A DNA stretch of 46,330 bases from JBBRYW01 sp038253945 (GTDB lineage: Bacteria > Actinomycetota > Thermoleophilia > Gaiellales > Gaiellaceae). The notes under the pieces were generated by a model. It did not search any database and had not been told where the DNA came from. It saw nothing but the letters and a program-made list of their open reading frames with translations. Both the position numbers and the translations under genes were made by a program. How positions within the stretch are numbered: the first letter of the stretch is position 1; each line of letters opens with the position of its first letter. Location: assembly GCA_038253945.1 (NCBI GenBank), contig JBBSGR010000019.1:1-46330 (forward strand), read 5' to 3'. Of this stretch, positions 7,750-15,427 are shown piece by piece.

Positions 7750-8717
7750 CGTTGCCGCTGCGGCTCGGCCTGCTCTCCACTGCGAAGATCAACGAGCGCG
7801 TGATCGCAGGGGCGCCCGAGGGCGTCGAGATAGTCGCCGTCGCCAGCCGCGACGGAGCTCGTGCCCAGGCATACGCCCACGAGCGCGGGATCGAGCGCTC
7901 GTACGGGAGCTACGAGGCGGTGCTCGCCGATCCCGGCGTCGACGCGGTGTACGTCTCGCTCCCCAACGGCTTGCACCACGAGTGGACGATGAGAGCGCTC
8001 TCGGCCGGCAAGCACGTGCTCTGCGAGAAGCCCTACTCGCGCCGGCCGGCTGACGTCGAGGAGGCCTGGGACGCGGCGGCGGCCGCCGGCCTCGTGCTCG
8101 TCGAGGGGCTCATGTACCGCCACCATCCGCAGATGCGCAAGGCGAATGACCTCATCGAGGCAGGTGCGATCGGTCGTCTGCGGCAGATCAGCTCGTCTTT
8201 CAGCGTCCGCCTGGTCGACCTCGCCGACATCCGGCTGCTGCGCGAGCTCGACGGGGGCGCCCTGATGGACCTCGGTTGCTACTGCGTCAGCGGCTCCCGT
8301 CTGTTCGGCGGCGAGGCCGAGCGCGTCCTCGGCGAGCAGGTGCTCGCTGGGAGCGGCGTCGACCTCGACTTCTACGGGACCATGTGCTTTCCGGGAGACG
8401 TGGTCGCCCAGTTCGACGTGTCCTTCTCGCTTCCGTCCCGGCAGCGGCTCGAGGCGCTGGGCGAGGAGGGGACACTCGTGCTCGACGCGCCGTGGCGCTC
8501 CGACTGGGGTTTCACGCTCTCGCTCGCTCGCGGCGATGACATCGAGACCGTCGACGTCCCGCAGGCCGATTCCTACCGCCTCGAGCTGGAGGACCTCGCG
8601 GCGGCCACGCGAGGCGAGCGGGAGCCGCTGCTCGGGCGCGACGACGCTCTCGCCCAGGCGCGCACGATCGAGGCGCTCTACCGCTCGGCGGAGACCGGAG
8701 CCGGGGTCGGGCTCTGA
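7746..8717 (+). CDS. Gfo/Idh/MocA-family NAD(P)-dependent oxidoreductase
   Basis: A 323-aa protein. The N-terminal Rossmann domain opens with LGLLSTAKINERVI (a relaxed nucleotide-binding loop) and continues VAVASRD, VDAVYVSLPNGLHHEW and GKHVLCEKP with the conserved Lys95. The C-terminal domain has the substrate region GGALMDLGCYCVSGSR. These enzymes oxidise or reduce hydroxyls of sugars, inositols or related polyols. The GTG start overlaps the stop of the aminotransferase (GTGA), giving a two-gene unit. An aminotransferase plus this oxidoreductase could convert an amino compound through an oxo intermediate (inference). Confidence 0.88.
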   Translation: MTLPLRLGLLSTAKINERVIAGAPEGVEIVAVASRDGARAQAYAHERGIERSYGSYEAVLADPGVDAVYVSLPNGLHHEWTMRALSAGKHVLCEKPYSRRPADVEEAWDAAAAAGLVLVEGLMYRHHPQMRKANDLIEAGAIGRLRQISSSFSVRLVDLADIRLLRELDGGALMDLGCYCVSGSRLFGGEAERVLGEQVLAGSGVDLDFYGTMCFPGDVVAQFDVSFSLPSRQRLEALGEEGTLVLDAPWRSDWGFTLSLARGDDIETVDVPQADSYRLELEDLAAATRGEREPLLGRDDALAQARTIEALYRSAETGAGVGL

Positions 8718-8777
8718 GCCTGGTGTAATCCCATCGCGTTCGAGCTGGAGGTGACGGGTCCCGGGAGATCGCCCGGC

Positions 8778-9599
8778 TCATGGCCGCGGCAAAGCTCCGT
8801 ACACGGCCTTGAGCATCGTCACGCCGCCGTAGGCGTACTCGCCTCCTTCCGGAAAGCCGTTGCCCGAGCTCTTCGCGCCGCCGAAGGGCGCCTCGAGCTC
8901 TGCGGAGTCGCAGCGCTGGTTCACGCCGATGACTCCGACCTAAAGGCGCTCCTGCGCGGCCCCGATTCGCGCCGCCGACGACGTGTAGACGGCCGCGGCG
9001 AGTCCGTATGGAGTGTCGTTCGCGATCCGCCAGGCGTCGTCGTCCGAGTCGAAGCTCTCGACAGAGAGAACGGGTGCGAAGAGCTCCCGCCGCCGGAGCG
9101 GGTCTTCGGCCGGGATGCCGCGGACGAGCGCGGCCCGGAAGAACCCGGCGTCGTCGAGACGGGGGTCGTTGAGCTCCGGGGCGAGGGAGACGACCTCGGC
9201 TCCGGAACCGACGGCCCGCTCCAGCTCGGCATCGGCTCGCGCGCGAGCGGGCGGCGTGATCAGCGGGCCGAGCGTCGTTGCCGGCTCGGCGGGGTCGCCG
9301 AGCCGGAGCGACTCGACTCGTCTCGTCAGGGCCGAGAGCAACTCCGCCTCGACACCTCGTTCGACGAGCGCGCCGCGCCGAGGTGCATTTCTGCCCGTTG
9401 ACGGGCTGGCCGCTCCGCCTACGAGGAGTCCGAGCACGCCGTGGGTCTTGACTGGAAGGCTCGACCAGGGGCCGAATGCGTCCCGGGCGCGCTGCACCAC
9501 GCGCTTGATCTCTTCCGGTGACGAAACCGGAGTCTCGGCGACGAGCGCCCCCGTCTCCGGGTTGCGGCTCGTGACGACGTCGGCGGCCCCTTGCGGCAT
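8778..9599 (-). pseudogene. Aldehyde dehydrogenase, decayed (deletion, frameshift, amber codon)
   Basis: From the ATG at 9599 the frame reads SRNPETGALVAETPVSSPEEI, an ALDH N-terminus. After SSLPVKTHG about 200 residues of the NAD-binding domain are gone. The catalytic cysteine motif NGQKCTSARR survives only in a second frame near 9375-9400, then ALVERGVEAELLSALTRR returns to the first frame. TAG at 8940-8942 interrupts the C-terminal domain; translation past it in the same frame gives VGVIGVNQRCDSAEL, APFGGAKSSGNGFPEGG and the expected end at the TGA at 8778. About 274 codons remain of ~470. Three independent lesions argue for a true pseudogene rather than sequencing error. It is divergent from the amidohydrolase with 21 bases between starts. 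Confidence 0.85.
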
Positions 9600-9620
9600 G
9601 ATCCCGACGATACTGATCCA

Positions 9621-10463
9621 ATGCCCAGCTACGACGTGCACCAGCACCTGTGGCCCGAAGCGCTCATCGAGGGCCTACGCTCACGGCAGGAGCGGCCACG
9701 ATTGCGGGGCAGCGTGCTCGAGCTTCCCTCCGGGGACTGGGACGTCGATCTCGGCGCGCACACTCTGGAGGCCCGGCTGGCCCTGCTCGACCGGGACGAA
9801 GTCGACGTCGCGGTGATTTCCTGCCCGCCGACGCTGGAGCTCGACGCGGAGCTCGTGGAGGCTTACCACGAGGGCATCACCGAGATTGTTGCGGCGTCGG
9901 AGGGCCGCCTGGTGGCGCTCGCCTACGGCTCGGCCCGGGACGGATTCGCGGGCACTACAGTCCCGGCCTGGAGCCTCGCCGGCCTCGCTGAGCTCGAGCC
10001 CCTGCTCGCTGAGCTCGATCGGCGCGGCTCGCTGCTCTTCGTCCACCCCGGGCCAGCGCCTGTCCCAGAAGGCGCGCCCGCCTGGTGGCCTGCGGTGGTC
10101 GACTACACCGGGCAGATGCAGGCCGCCTACGCGGCCTGGCTCGCTCGCTACAGCGACCGCTGGCCGGGCGTGCGCGTGGTCTTCGCGATCCTCGCCGGCG
10201 GGGCGCCGATCCAGCTCGAGCGCCTCGCCTCACGGGGAGTCGACACCCGCAGCGTCCTGCGCCCGAACGTGTATCTCGACACAGCCTCGTACGGCGAGCG
10301 GGCGCTCGAGCTCTCGCTCGCGACATACGGCGTCGCTCAGCTCGTCTACGGCAGCGACGCCCCGGTGATCGATTCCGAGCCGACCTTGCGCTCCATCCAG
10401 GGCTTCGGGCAGGCTGTGATCGACGCCGTCTGCCGGGAGAACCCGGCGCGGCTGCTGCAATGA
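9621..10463 (+). CDS. Amidohydrolase_2-type metal-dependent hydrolase
   Basis: A 280-aa TIM-barrel amidohydrolase of the ACMSD/amidohydrolase_2 group. His7 and His9 form the N-terminal HxH metal motif in YDVHQHLWPE; FVHPGP carries another metal histidine, and YGSDAPVI carries the C-terminal Asp that activates water. The ATG at 9621 is chosen because the HxH motif must be near the N-terminus; the frame is open to 9591 but without homology. The family hydrolyses amides or decarboxylates ring acids in the cytosol. The last two bases of its stop overlap the ATG of the cysteine-dioxygenase-like gene (ATGA), so the two are translationally coupled. Substrate unknown. Confidence 0.85.
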   Translation: MPSYDVHQHLWPEALIEGLRSRQERPRLRGSVLELPSGDWDVDLGAHTLEARLALLDRDEVDVAVISCPPTLELDAELVEAYHEGITEIVAASEGRLVALAYGSARDGFAGTTVPAWSLAGLAELEPLLAELDRRGSLLFVHPGPAPVPEGAPAWWPAVVDYTGQMQAAYAAWLARYSDRWPGVRVVFAILAGGAPIQLERLASRGVDTRSVLRPNVYLDTASYGERALELSLATYGVAQLVYGSDAPVIDSEPTLRSIQGFGQAVIDAVCRENPARLLQ

Positions 10464-11005
10464 CCGAACTGCGTGACTGGATTCACGAGCGCGTCGCAGC
10501 AGGCGAGAATCTGCTCCGGCCACAGCTCGCCGCGCTCGCGGTGGCACTCGGATCGGAGCCGCGGTTCTGGAGCGAGCTCGTCCGGCACGACCCCGAAACG
10601 CGCTACTTCAACCAGCTCTACCGCGACGTCAACCTCGACGTCTGGCTGATCTGCTGGCTCGACACCCAGGACACGGGCTACCACGACCACGACCTCTCAT
10701 CGGGAGCCGTCTACGTCATCGAAGGAAGCCTCTGCGAGGACTACTTCCACCGCGACGCCGGTGGGTGGATCGACGTGCGGACGCGCGAGCGGCACGCCGG
10801 CGAGGTCTTCCACTTCGACGCCTCCTCTATCCACGGGCTGCGTCACGCCGGCGGCCCGCCGGCGACGTCGCTCCACGTGTACTCGCCCGCGCTCTGGCGG
10901 ATGGGCTACTACGAGCCCGGCGAGGGGGGCCTCAAGCGGACGTCGATCACGTACGCCGACGAGATGGCTACGGGCGGACATTCGCTGGAACCGGCGACCG
11001 GCTGA
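10460..11005 (+). CDS. Cysteine dioxygenase-like cupin (PF05995 type)
   Basis: 181 aa with cysteine/3-mercaptopropionate dioxygenase motifs. THe iron-binding HxH is at His75 and His77 in TGYHDHDLSSGAVYVIEGSL, a third histidine is His125 in SSIHGLRHAG, and the conserved SLHVYSP block follows. The family oxidises thiols to sulfinates with Fe(II) and O2. Length and motif order fit a bacterial single-domain member; the substrate thiol cannot be told from sequence. It sits between the amidohydrolase (ATGA overlap) and the second HAL homologue (14 bases), so a role in breaking down a sulfur-containing amino compound is a reasonable inference. Confidence 0.82.
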   Translation: MTELRDWIHERVAAGENLLRPQLAALAVALGSEPRFWSELVRHDPETRYFNQLYRDVNLDVWLICWLDTQDTGYHDHDLSSGAVYVIEGSLCEDYFHRDAGGWIDVRTRERHAGEVFHFDASSIHGLRHAGGPPATSLHVYSPALWRMGYYEPGEGGLKRTSITYADEMATGGHSLEPATG

Positions 11006-11019
11006 CCCGCAGCCTCGAG

Positions 11020-12462
11020 ATGACCGTCGTCCTCACGGGCTCGGCGCTCACCCTTCAGCACGTCCTCGCGGTCGCCCGCAGCGGCGCCGCCGTGCAGCTC
11101 GACGCGGGCGCGGTCGACCGGATGCGGGGGGCGCGGGCCGTCGTCGACGGGTCACTGGCCCGCGGCGAGACCGTCTACGGGCTCTCGACCGGCGTCGGCG
11201 TCCGCAAGCGGGCACGCGTCGGCCTGGACGAGCAGGCGGCCTTCAACACGCGCCTGATCCAGAACCATCTCGTCGGACAGGGCGACGCGGCACCCGAGGA
11301 CGCCGTGCGGGCGACGCTGCTCGTGCTCGCGAACGGGTTCGCCCGCGGCGCCGGACTGGCGGGCCCCGGCCTCGCGCAGCAGGTCGTCGAGGCACTGAAC
11401 GAGCGGCGGCACCCGCACGTGCGGGTGCTCGGGTCGCTCGGCGAGGCCGATCTCGCCCCGATGGCGGATCTCGTTCAGGGCCTGCTCGGCCCGGACGGCC
11501 GGCTCGAGCCCGGAGAGGGGCTCGCGCTGCTGAACAACAACGCGTTCGCCACCGGGCTCGCTGCGCTCGCGGTCGGCGACCTCGAGCGGCTGCTGCGCGC
11601 GTCGCTCGTTGCGGGCGCGCTCGATCTCGAGGCGTTCGCCGCGAATCTGTCCATCCTCGATCCTGCCGCCGCCCGCGAGCGCCCGTACGGGGGACTCGCC
11701 ACGGCGGCCGGGGGCCTGCGGGCGCTGCTCGAGGGCAGCGCGCTCTTCGAGCCCGGCGTCTCCCGCAACTTGCAGGATCCGCTCACGTTTCGCTGCCTGC
11801 CCCAGGTGCACGGCGCTGCGCTGGACGCGCTCGCGTTCGGCCGCTCGCAGCTCGAGACCGAGCTAAACGCCGCCCAGGGCAACCCGCTCGTGGACCTCGC
11901 CGGCGGGCGAATCCTCTCGGTCGGAAACTTCGATGCGTTGCCGCTCGCCGCGGCGCTCGATTTTCTCCGGATCGCGCTTGCGCCCGTGCTGACGAGCGCG
12001 AACGAGCGCCTGGTCAAGCTCCTCCAGGCGCCGCTCAGCGGCCTGCCGGAAGGGCTCTCGCCGAGGCCGGGGCTCGCCGAGGACTCCCTGAGCGAGTTCG
12101 GCCCCGCGGGGCAGGCGCTCACCGCCGAGGCTCGGCTCCTCGCGCAGCCCGTCTCCTTCGAGCTGGCCAGCTCGGCGCACGCCGAGGGCATCGAGGACCG
12201 TGCGACGATGGCCCCGCTGGCGGCACGCAGACTCGCGGAGATGACGTCGCTGGGCGAGCGCATCGTCGCGATCGAGCTGCTCGTCGCCTGCCAGGCGATC
12301 GACCTGCGGCGGAACCGCCTCGGAGTCGGCACGCAGCGAGCGTACGAGCTCGTGCGCTCGCTGCTGCCGTTCAAGGGCGAAGAGGATCCGATCCCCGCGA
12401 GCCTCGAGCCGCTGCGCGAGCTCGTCCGTTCGGGTGAGCTGGGGGTTCTTGCTGCGGGATGA
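11020..12462 (+). CDS. HAL/PAL-fold aromatic amino acid lyase homologue lacking the MIO triad (copy 2)
   Basis: 480 aa. Blocks in order: LTLQHVLAVARSGAAVQLD, YGLSTGVG with Tyr53 at the same number as the HAL catalytic tyrosine, QNHLVGQG, LALLNNNAF, NLQDPLTFRCLPQVHG, NPLVDLAGGRILSVGNFDALP and AEGIEDRATMAPLA. The MIO site G-S-x-G-A-S-G-D is replaced by GSLGEAD (138-144), again one residue short and without the serine. So the fold and most pocket residues persist while the cofactor precursor is gone. It is only distantly similar to copy 1 within this window, so this is not a recent tandem duplication. Reaction unknown; one MIO-less relative I recall is ergothionase, which eliminates trimethylamine from ergothioneine. 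Confidence 0.88.
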   Translation: MTVVLTGSALTLQHVLAVARSGAAVQLDAGAVDRMRGARAVVDGSLARGETVYGLSTGVGVRKRARVGLDEQAAFNTRLIQNHLVGQGDAAPEDAVRATLLVLANGFARGAGLAGPGLAQQVVEALNERRHPHVRVLGSLGEADLAPMADLVQGLLGPDGRLEPGEGLALLNNNAFATGLAALAVGDLERLLRASLVAGALDLEAFAANLSILDPAAARERPYGGLATAAGGLRALLEGSALFEPGVSRNLQDPLTFRCLPQVHGAALDALAFGRSQLETELNAAQGNPLVDLAGGRILSVGNFDALPLAAALDFLRIALAPVLTSANERLVKLLQAPLSGLPEGLSPRPGLAEDSLSEFGPAGQALTAEARLLAQPVSFELASSAHAEGIEDRATMAPLAARRLAEMTSLGERIVAIELLVACQAIDLRRNRLGVGTQRAYELVRSLLPFKGEEDPIPASLEPLRELVRSGELGVLAAG

Positions 12463-12496
12463 ACCCGGTCTGCCACTCGTCGCATCGCGGGCCGTA

Positions 12497-12982
12497 GTGC
12501 CTGCACGAGCATCTGGCAGCTGCCTCTGCGGCGCCGTCCGGTACCGCGTCGACGGACCTCTACGCGATGTCGTGTTCTGCCACTGCAGCCGGTGCCGGCG
12601 GACGCACGGCCATTTCGCGGCGTACACCGCTTGCGCTCGCGGTGACCTCGAGCTGGTCGAAGCGCGCGGGCTTCGGTGGTTCGTGAGCGACGGGCGGCGG
12701 CGCGGCTTCTGCGCCGAGTGTGGCGCGAGCGTCTTCTGGGAGCGCGAGGGGAGTCCCACGATCAGCATCTCCGCCGGTACCCTCGATGAGCCGACCGGGC
12801 TCAATCCCGGCCGGCACGTCTTCACGGCCGACGCCGGCGACTACTACGAAATCGGGCAGACGACTCCGCAAGTGGAAACCGGGCAGGGGGCGGAGAGAGG
12901 TCTGAGCTCTGCGGCGGCAGGCTCTCCGCGGGACGCGGCGGAGGATGCGAGCCAAGAGCGCGGGCAGAAAAGCAGCAAATGA
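12497..12982 (+). CDS. GFA/CENP-V family zinc protein
   Basis: About 161 aa from the GTG at 12497; a GTG at 12434 would add 21 residues and overlap the HAL homologue by 29 bases. The zinc-binding cysteine pairs of the GFA (Mss4-like) fold are present: GSCLCGAVRY, CHCSRCRRTHG and GFCAECGASVFWE, followed by GTLDEPTG. The family was named for glutathione-dependent formaldehyde activation, but most members have no proven reaction. The last ~40 residues after YYEIGQT are a polar, low-complexity extension not needed for the fold. The stop overlaps the ATG of the cupin gene. Co-occurrence with the Fae-like protein in the same cluster hints at an electrophile or formaldehyde link (weak inference). 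Confidence 0.82.
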   Translation: MPARASGSCLCGAVRYRVDGPLRDVVFCHCSRCRRTHGHFAAYTACARGDLELVEARGLRWFVSDGRRRGFCAECGASVFWEREGSPTISISAGTLDEPTGLNPGRHVFTADAGDYYEIGQTTPQVETGQGAERGLSSAAAGSPRDAAEDASQERGQKSSK

Positions 12983-13581
12983 CCCGAGAAGCACGCTTCG
13001 CAGAGTTGGACTCCGGCCTCGTACCCGTGACCAACGGCTGGTTCGTGGTCAACGTCCGGGACGCGGCCTGGTTGACGAACGACGCTTTCGGAGCCGCCTG
13101 CCGGTTCGAGGGCGACAAACCGATTCTTCGCGCCCGCCCCGATCTGCCCATTCACAGGTTCGCCGACCTAGGATTCGGTCTCAGGGTGGTTCAGCCCGGA
13201 CAGCCGAGCGGCCTGTACCACGCTGAGTCGAACGAGGAGGACTTCCTCGTGCTCGCCGGGGAGTGCCTGCTGATCGTCGAGGGTGAGGAGAAGCGGCTGC
13301 AGGCGTGGGATTTCGTGCACTGCCCTCCCGGCACCGAGCACGTCTTCGTCGGGGCGGGAGACGGGCCGTGCATCCTCATCATGACGGGCGCGCGGAGCGA
13401 GGATCGCGCGATCGTCTACCCGCCTTCCGAGCCAGCCCGCCGTCACGGTGCGGGCGTCGAGACCGACACGAGCTCGCCCTCCCAGGCGTACGCGCCGTTC
13501 CCGCATTGGCAGCCTGGGCGGCCGGAGAGGTGGAACGAGTTGCCCTGGACCTGGTGCGGCGCTTCGGCGATCATATATTGA
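12979..13581 (+). CDS. Cupin-domain protein
   Basis: 200 aa containing one cupin barrel. The first cupin motif is around YHAESNEEDFLVLAGECLLIVEG and the second around FVHCPPGTEHVFVGAGDGP, giving a plausible His/Glu metal site. Flanking strands are present, and the C-terminus (YAPFPHWQPGRPERW) resembles the arms of single-domain cupins. Function unknown; candidates are a metal-dependent isomerase or dioxygenase, or a sugar-binding protein. The ATG overlaps the GFA stop (ATGA), so it is the last gene of the amidohydrolase/CDO/HAL2/GFA/cupin series. Its stop codon lies inside the ArsR operator. Confidence 0.75.
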   Translation: MTREARFAELDSGLVPVTNGWFVVNVRDAAWLTNDAFGAACRFEGDKPILRARPDLPIHRFADLGFGLRVVQPGQPSGLYHAESNEEDFLVLAGECLLIVEGEEKRLQAWDFVHCPPGTEHVFVGAGDGPCILIMTGARSEDRAIVYPPSEPARRHGAGVETDTSSPSQAYAPFPHWQPGRPERWNELPWTWCGASAIIY

Positions 13582-13594
13582 TGGGTGTCGATAT
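13575..13594. promoter_or_regulatory. Probable ArsR operator
   Basis: ATATTGA-N6-TCGATAT, a 7-bp inverted repeat with one mismatch, in an AT-rich patch within GC-rich DNA. Spacing and sequence resemble ArsR/SmtB operators, and the site lies about 58 bases before arsR. An outer repeat ATCATAT/ATATGAT surrounds it (13570-13598). Confidence 0.65.
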
Positions 13595-13595
13595 G

Positions 13596-13652
13596 ATGAA
13601 GGTCATGATGCCACTTGTTCGATCGCGCGGCCCCGAGCCGACCCGGTTTTGA
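13596..13652 (+). CDS. Possible leader peptide upstream of arsR
   Basis: An 18-codon ORF (MKVMMPLVRSRGPEPTRF) starts at the edge of the operator, and its TGA (13650-13652) overlaps the ATG of arsR. I see no Shine-Dalgarno sequence for either start. Translation could begin leaderless on the peptide and reinitiate on arsR. No homology is recognised; it may be chance. Confidence 0.25.
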   Translation: MKVMMPLVRSRGPEPTRF

Positions 13653-13996
13653 TGGTGGAGTCGCTGTCGCCGATCGCGTGTTGCCGATCTCTGGGCGCAC
13701 CGACGCTGTCCGATCACGAGGCCGAGGCGACGGCGGCCCTGTTCAAGGCCCTCGGCGACCCGGCGCGGGTCAAGATCGTCAACCTGCTCGCCACCAGTGC
13801 GGAGCCGGTGTGCGTCTGCGAGTTCGTCCCCGCGCTGAACCTCGCTCAGCCGACCGTGTCGCATCATCTGAAGAAGCTGGCCGACGCCGGGTTGCTCGAG
13901 CGCGAGCAGCGCGGCAAGTGGGCCTACTTCTCGCTCAACCCAGAGGCATCGGCCCGACTCGCCGGCCTCGTCCACTTCCAGGAGGTCGCTCGATGA
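13652..13996 (+). CDS. arsR: ArsR/SmtB-family arsenic-responsive repressor
   Basis: 114 aa, typical for ArsR. Winged helix-turn-helix: ALFKALGDPARVKIVNLL, then ALNLAQPTVSHHLKKLADAGLLEREQRGKWAYFSL. Candidate As(III) ligands are Cys54 and Cys56 in EPVCVCEF and an N-terminal Cys10-Cys11 pair, an arrangement seen in actinobacterial ArsR proteins. The repressor leaves its operator when arsenite binds. Start options are TTG 13649, ATG 13652 and GTG 13655; ATG is chosen. Its stop overlaps the arsM ATG, so both genes are controlled together, with an inverted-repeat operator upstream (13575-13594). Confidence 0.92.
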   Translation: MVESLSPIACCRSLGAPTLSDHEAEATAALFKALGDPARVKIVNLLATSAEPVCVCEFVPALNLAQPTVSHHLKKLADAGLLEREQRGKWAYFSLNPEASARLAGLVHFQEVAR

Positions 13997-14814
13997 GCAG
14001 CGAAACTGCACATTCCCTGCGCGACGAGGTGCGGCGCCGCTACGCGGACTCCGCTCGCGCCGTGACGGACGGCTCGGGCCACGGCTGTGGCAGCGGCGCC
14101 TGCTGCGAAGGCGAGAGCGATGCCGCGAGCTTCGGCGAGGCTCTCTACAGCGCCGAGCAGCGCGGCGAGCTCCCCGACGCGGCGGCGCTCGCCTCGCTCG
14201 GTTGCGGAAATCCGACGGCGGTCGCCGAGCTGCACGAGGGCGACGTCGTGCTCGACCTCGGCTCGGGCGGGGGCATCGACGTGATCCTCTCGGCGAAGCG
14301 GGTGGGCCCGACCGGGACCGTCTACGGCCTCGACATGACCGACGAGATGATCGCGCTCGCACGGCAGAACGCACGCGAGGCCAGGGTCACGAACGTCCAT
14401 TTCCTCAAGGGCGTGATCGAGCAGATCCCCCTTCCATCGGGCACGGTCGACGTCCTGATCTCCAACTGCGTGATCAACCTCTCCGTCGACAAGCCGGCGG
14501 TCCTGACCGAGATGGCACGCGTGCTCAAGCCGGGCGGCCGCGTCGGCGTCAGCGACGTCGTCGCCGAGGATCACCTCGGGCCGGAGCAGCGGGCCGAGCG
14601 CGGAAGCTACGTCGGCTGCATCGCCGGAGCGCTCTCGAGGAGTGAATACGTCGAGGGACTCGAAGCGGCCGGCTTCGAGGACGTCTCGGTCGACTTCACA
14701 CACGCGGTGGCAGACGGGATGTATGGCGCGATCGTGAAAGCCCGCAAGGCGAGGCAGCCCGAACGCAAGGCCCTGCCCGTCATCCAGCCCGCGGCGACCG
14801 CCGGCTGCTGCTGA
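13993..14814 (+). CDS. arsM: Arsenite S-adenosylmethionine methyltransferase
   Basis: 273 aa. SAM-binding motif I is VLDLGSGGGIDVIL, followed by GLDMTDEMIALA. Arsenite-binding cysteines are Cys71 in SLGCGNPTA and Cys159 in ISNCVINLS, both diagnostic for ArsM; an N-terminal GCGSGACC (Cys32, 37, 38) supplies further thiols, and the protein ends in CC. It methylates As(III) to methylated arsenicals that may be volatile. The ATG overlaps the arsR stop. There is no arsenite efflux pump (ArsB/Acr3) or ArsC next to it, so methylation looks like the local resistance mechanism. Confidence 0.94.
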   Translation: MSSETAHSLRDEVRRRYADSARAVTDGSGHGCGSGACCEGESDAASFGEALYSAEQRGELPDAAALASLGCGNPTAVAELHEGDVVLDLGSGGGIDVILSAKRVGPTGTVYGLDMTDEMIALARQNAREARVTNVHFLKGVIEQIPLPSGTVDVLISNCVINLSVDKPAVLTEMARVLKPGGRVGVSDVVAEDHLGPEQRAERGSYVGCIAGALSRSEYVEGLEAAGFEDVSVDFTHAVADGMYGAIVKARKARQPERKALPVIQPAATAGCC

Positions 14815-14836
14815 TCTTCAGACTCGCGTCGCCCGC

Positions 14837-15394
14837 TCAGACGATCTTCTCGATCAGCAGAATGAAGCCCAGCACGATCAGCGCGGCGCCGGCAAGTCGC
14901 TCGGCCCACTCGCGCACAGCTTCTCCCAGGCGCGCGCCGAGCCTGAGCCCGAGCTGAGCCATGACGAGCGCCTGCGCGCCGATCAGGATGACGGCGAGAA
15001 CGATCGACAGACCCAGCAGGCCGATCGAGAAGCCCATCGCCAGCTCGTCGAGGCTGATTCCGATCCCGAGGGCGACGAGGGCGACGCCTCGTTGGTCGAC
15101 CAGCCTCGCCAGCCGCTCGTTCTCGCCTCCCTCCTCCATGAGCAGCACGTACGCGCCGAGCGCGACGAGGAGGCCGATTGCGATGTAGTCGGCGGCACCG
15201 CCGAGCACGTGCCCGAGCAAGCCGCCCCCGAGAAGGCCCACGACCGGCATCGCCATCTCGAACGCAGGCAACACGAGCGTCACGCGGATTCGCTGCTCGC
15301 GCGACAGCCCCATCAACCCAAGCGCGGTCGAGACGGCGAAGGTGTCGAGCCCGAGGGGAAGGACGAAGCCGAGGAGCTTCAGCATGCAGGGCAA
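14837..15394 (-). CDS. mntP: MntP-family manganese efflux pump
   Basis: 185 aa, six predicted membrane helices. The two family signatures with acidic residues in the membrane are present: LPLGLDTFAVSTALG in helix 1 and GIGISLDELAMGFSIG in helix 4. MntP exports Mn(II) from the cytosol. The internal ATG three codons after the first is an alternative start. It lies 33 bases downstream of the CDF transporter on the same strand and is the last gene of a four-gene minus-strand unit (17937 to 14837). I see no yybP-ykoY-like riboswitch in the short gap. Confidence 0.85.
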   Translation of the reverse strand: MPCMLKLLGFVLPLGLDTFAVSTALGLMGLSREQRIRVTLVLPAFEMAMPVVGLLGGGLLGHVLGGAADYIAIGLLVALGAYVLLMEEGGENERLARLVDQRGVALVALGIGISLDELAMGFSIGLLGLSIVLAVILIGAQALVMAQLGLRLGARLGEAVREWAERLAGAALIVLGFILLIEKIV

Positions 15395-15427
15395 ACATTT
15401 GCACGGGCATGCCGAAGCAGGCCGGAA

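Noticed and set aside
10761..12437. A 558-codon plus-strand frame overlapping HAL homologue 2
   Set aside because: Composition is almost entirely Arg/Ala/Gly/Pro with no motif; the overlapping lyase frame has all family blocks.
12434..12496. GTG at 12434 as the GFA protein start
   Set aside because: It adds 21 residues without family similarity and overlaps the lyase by 29 bases; GTG 12497 is closer to the conserved domain, though the choice is not certain.
14815..14836. Riboswitch for mntP or the CDF genes
   Set aside because: Gaps on the relevant strand are 32 bases or less, or are overlaps; no room for a yybP-ykoY-type aptamer.
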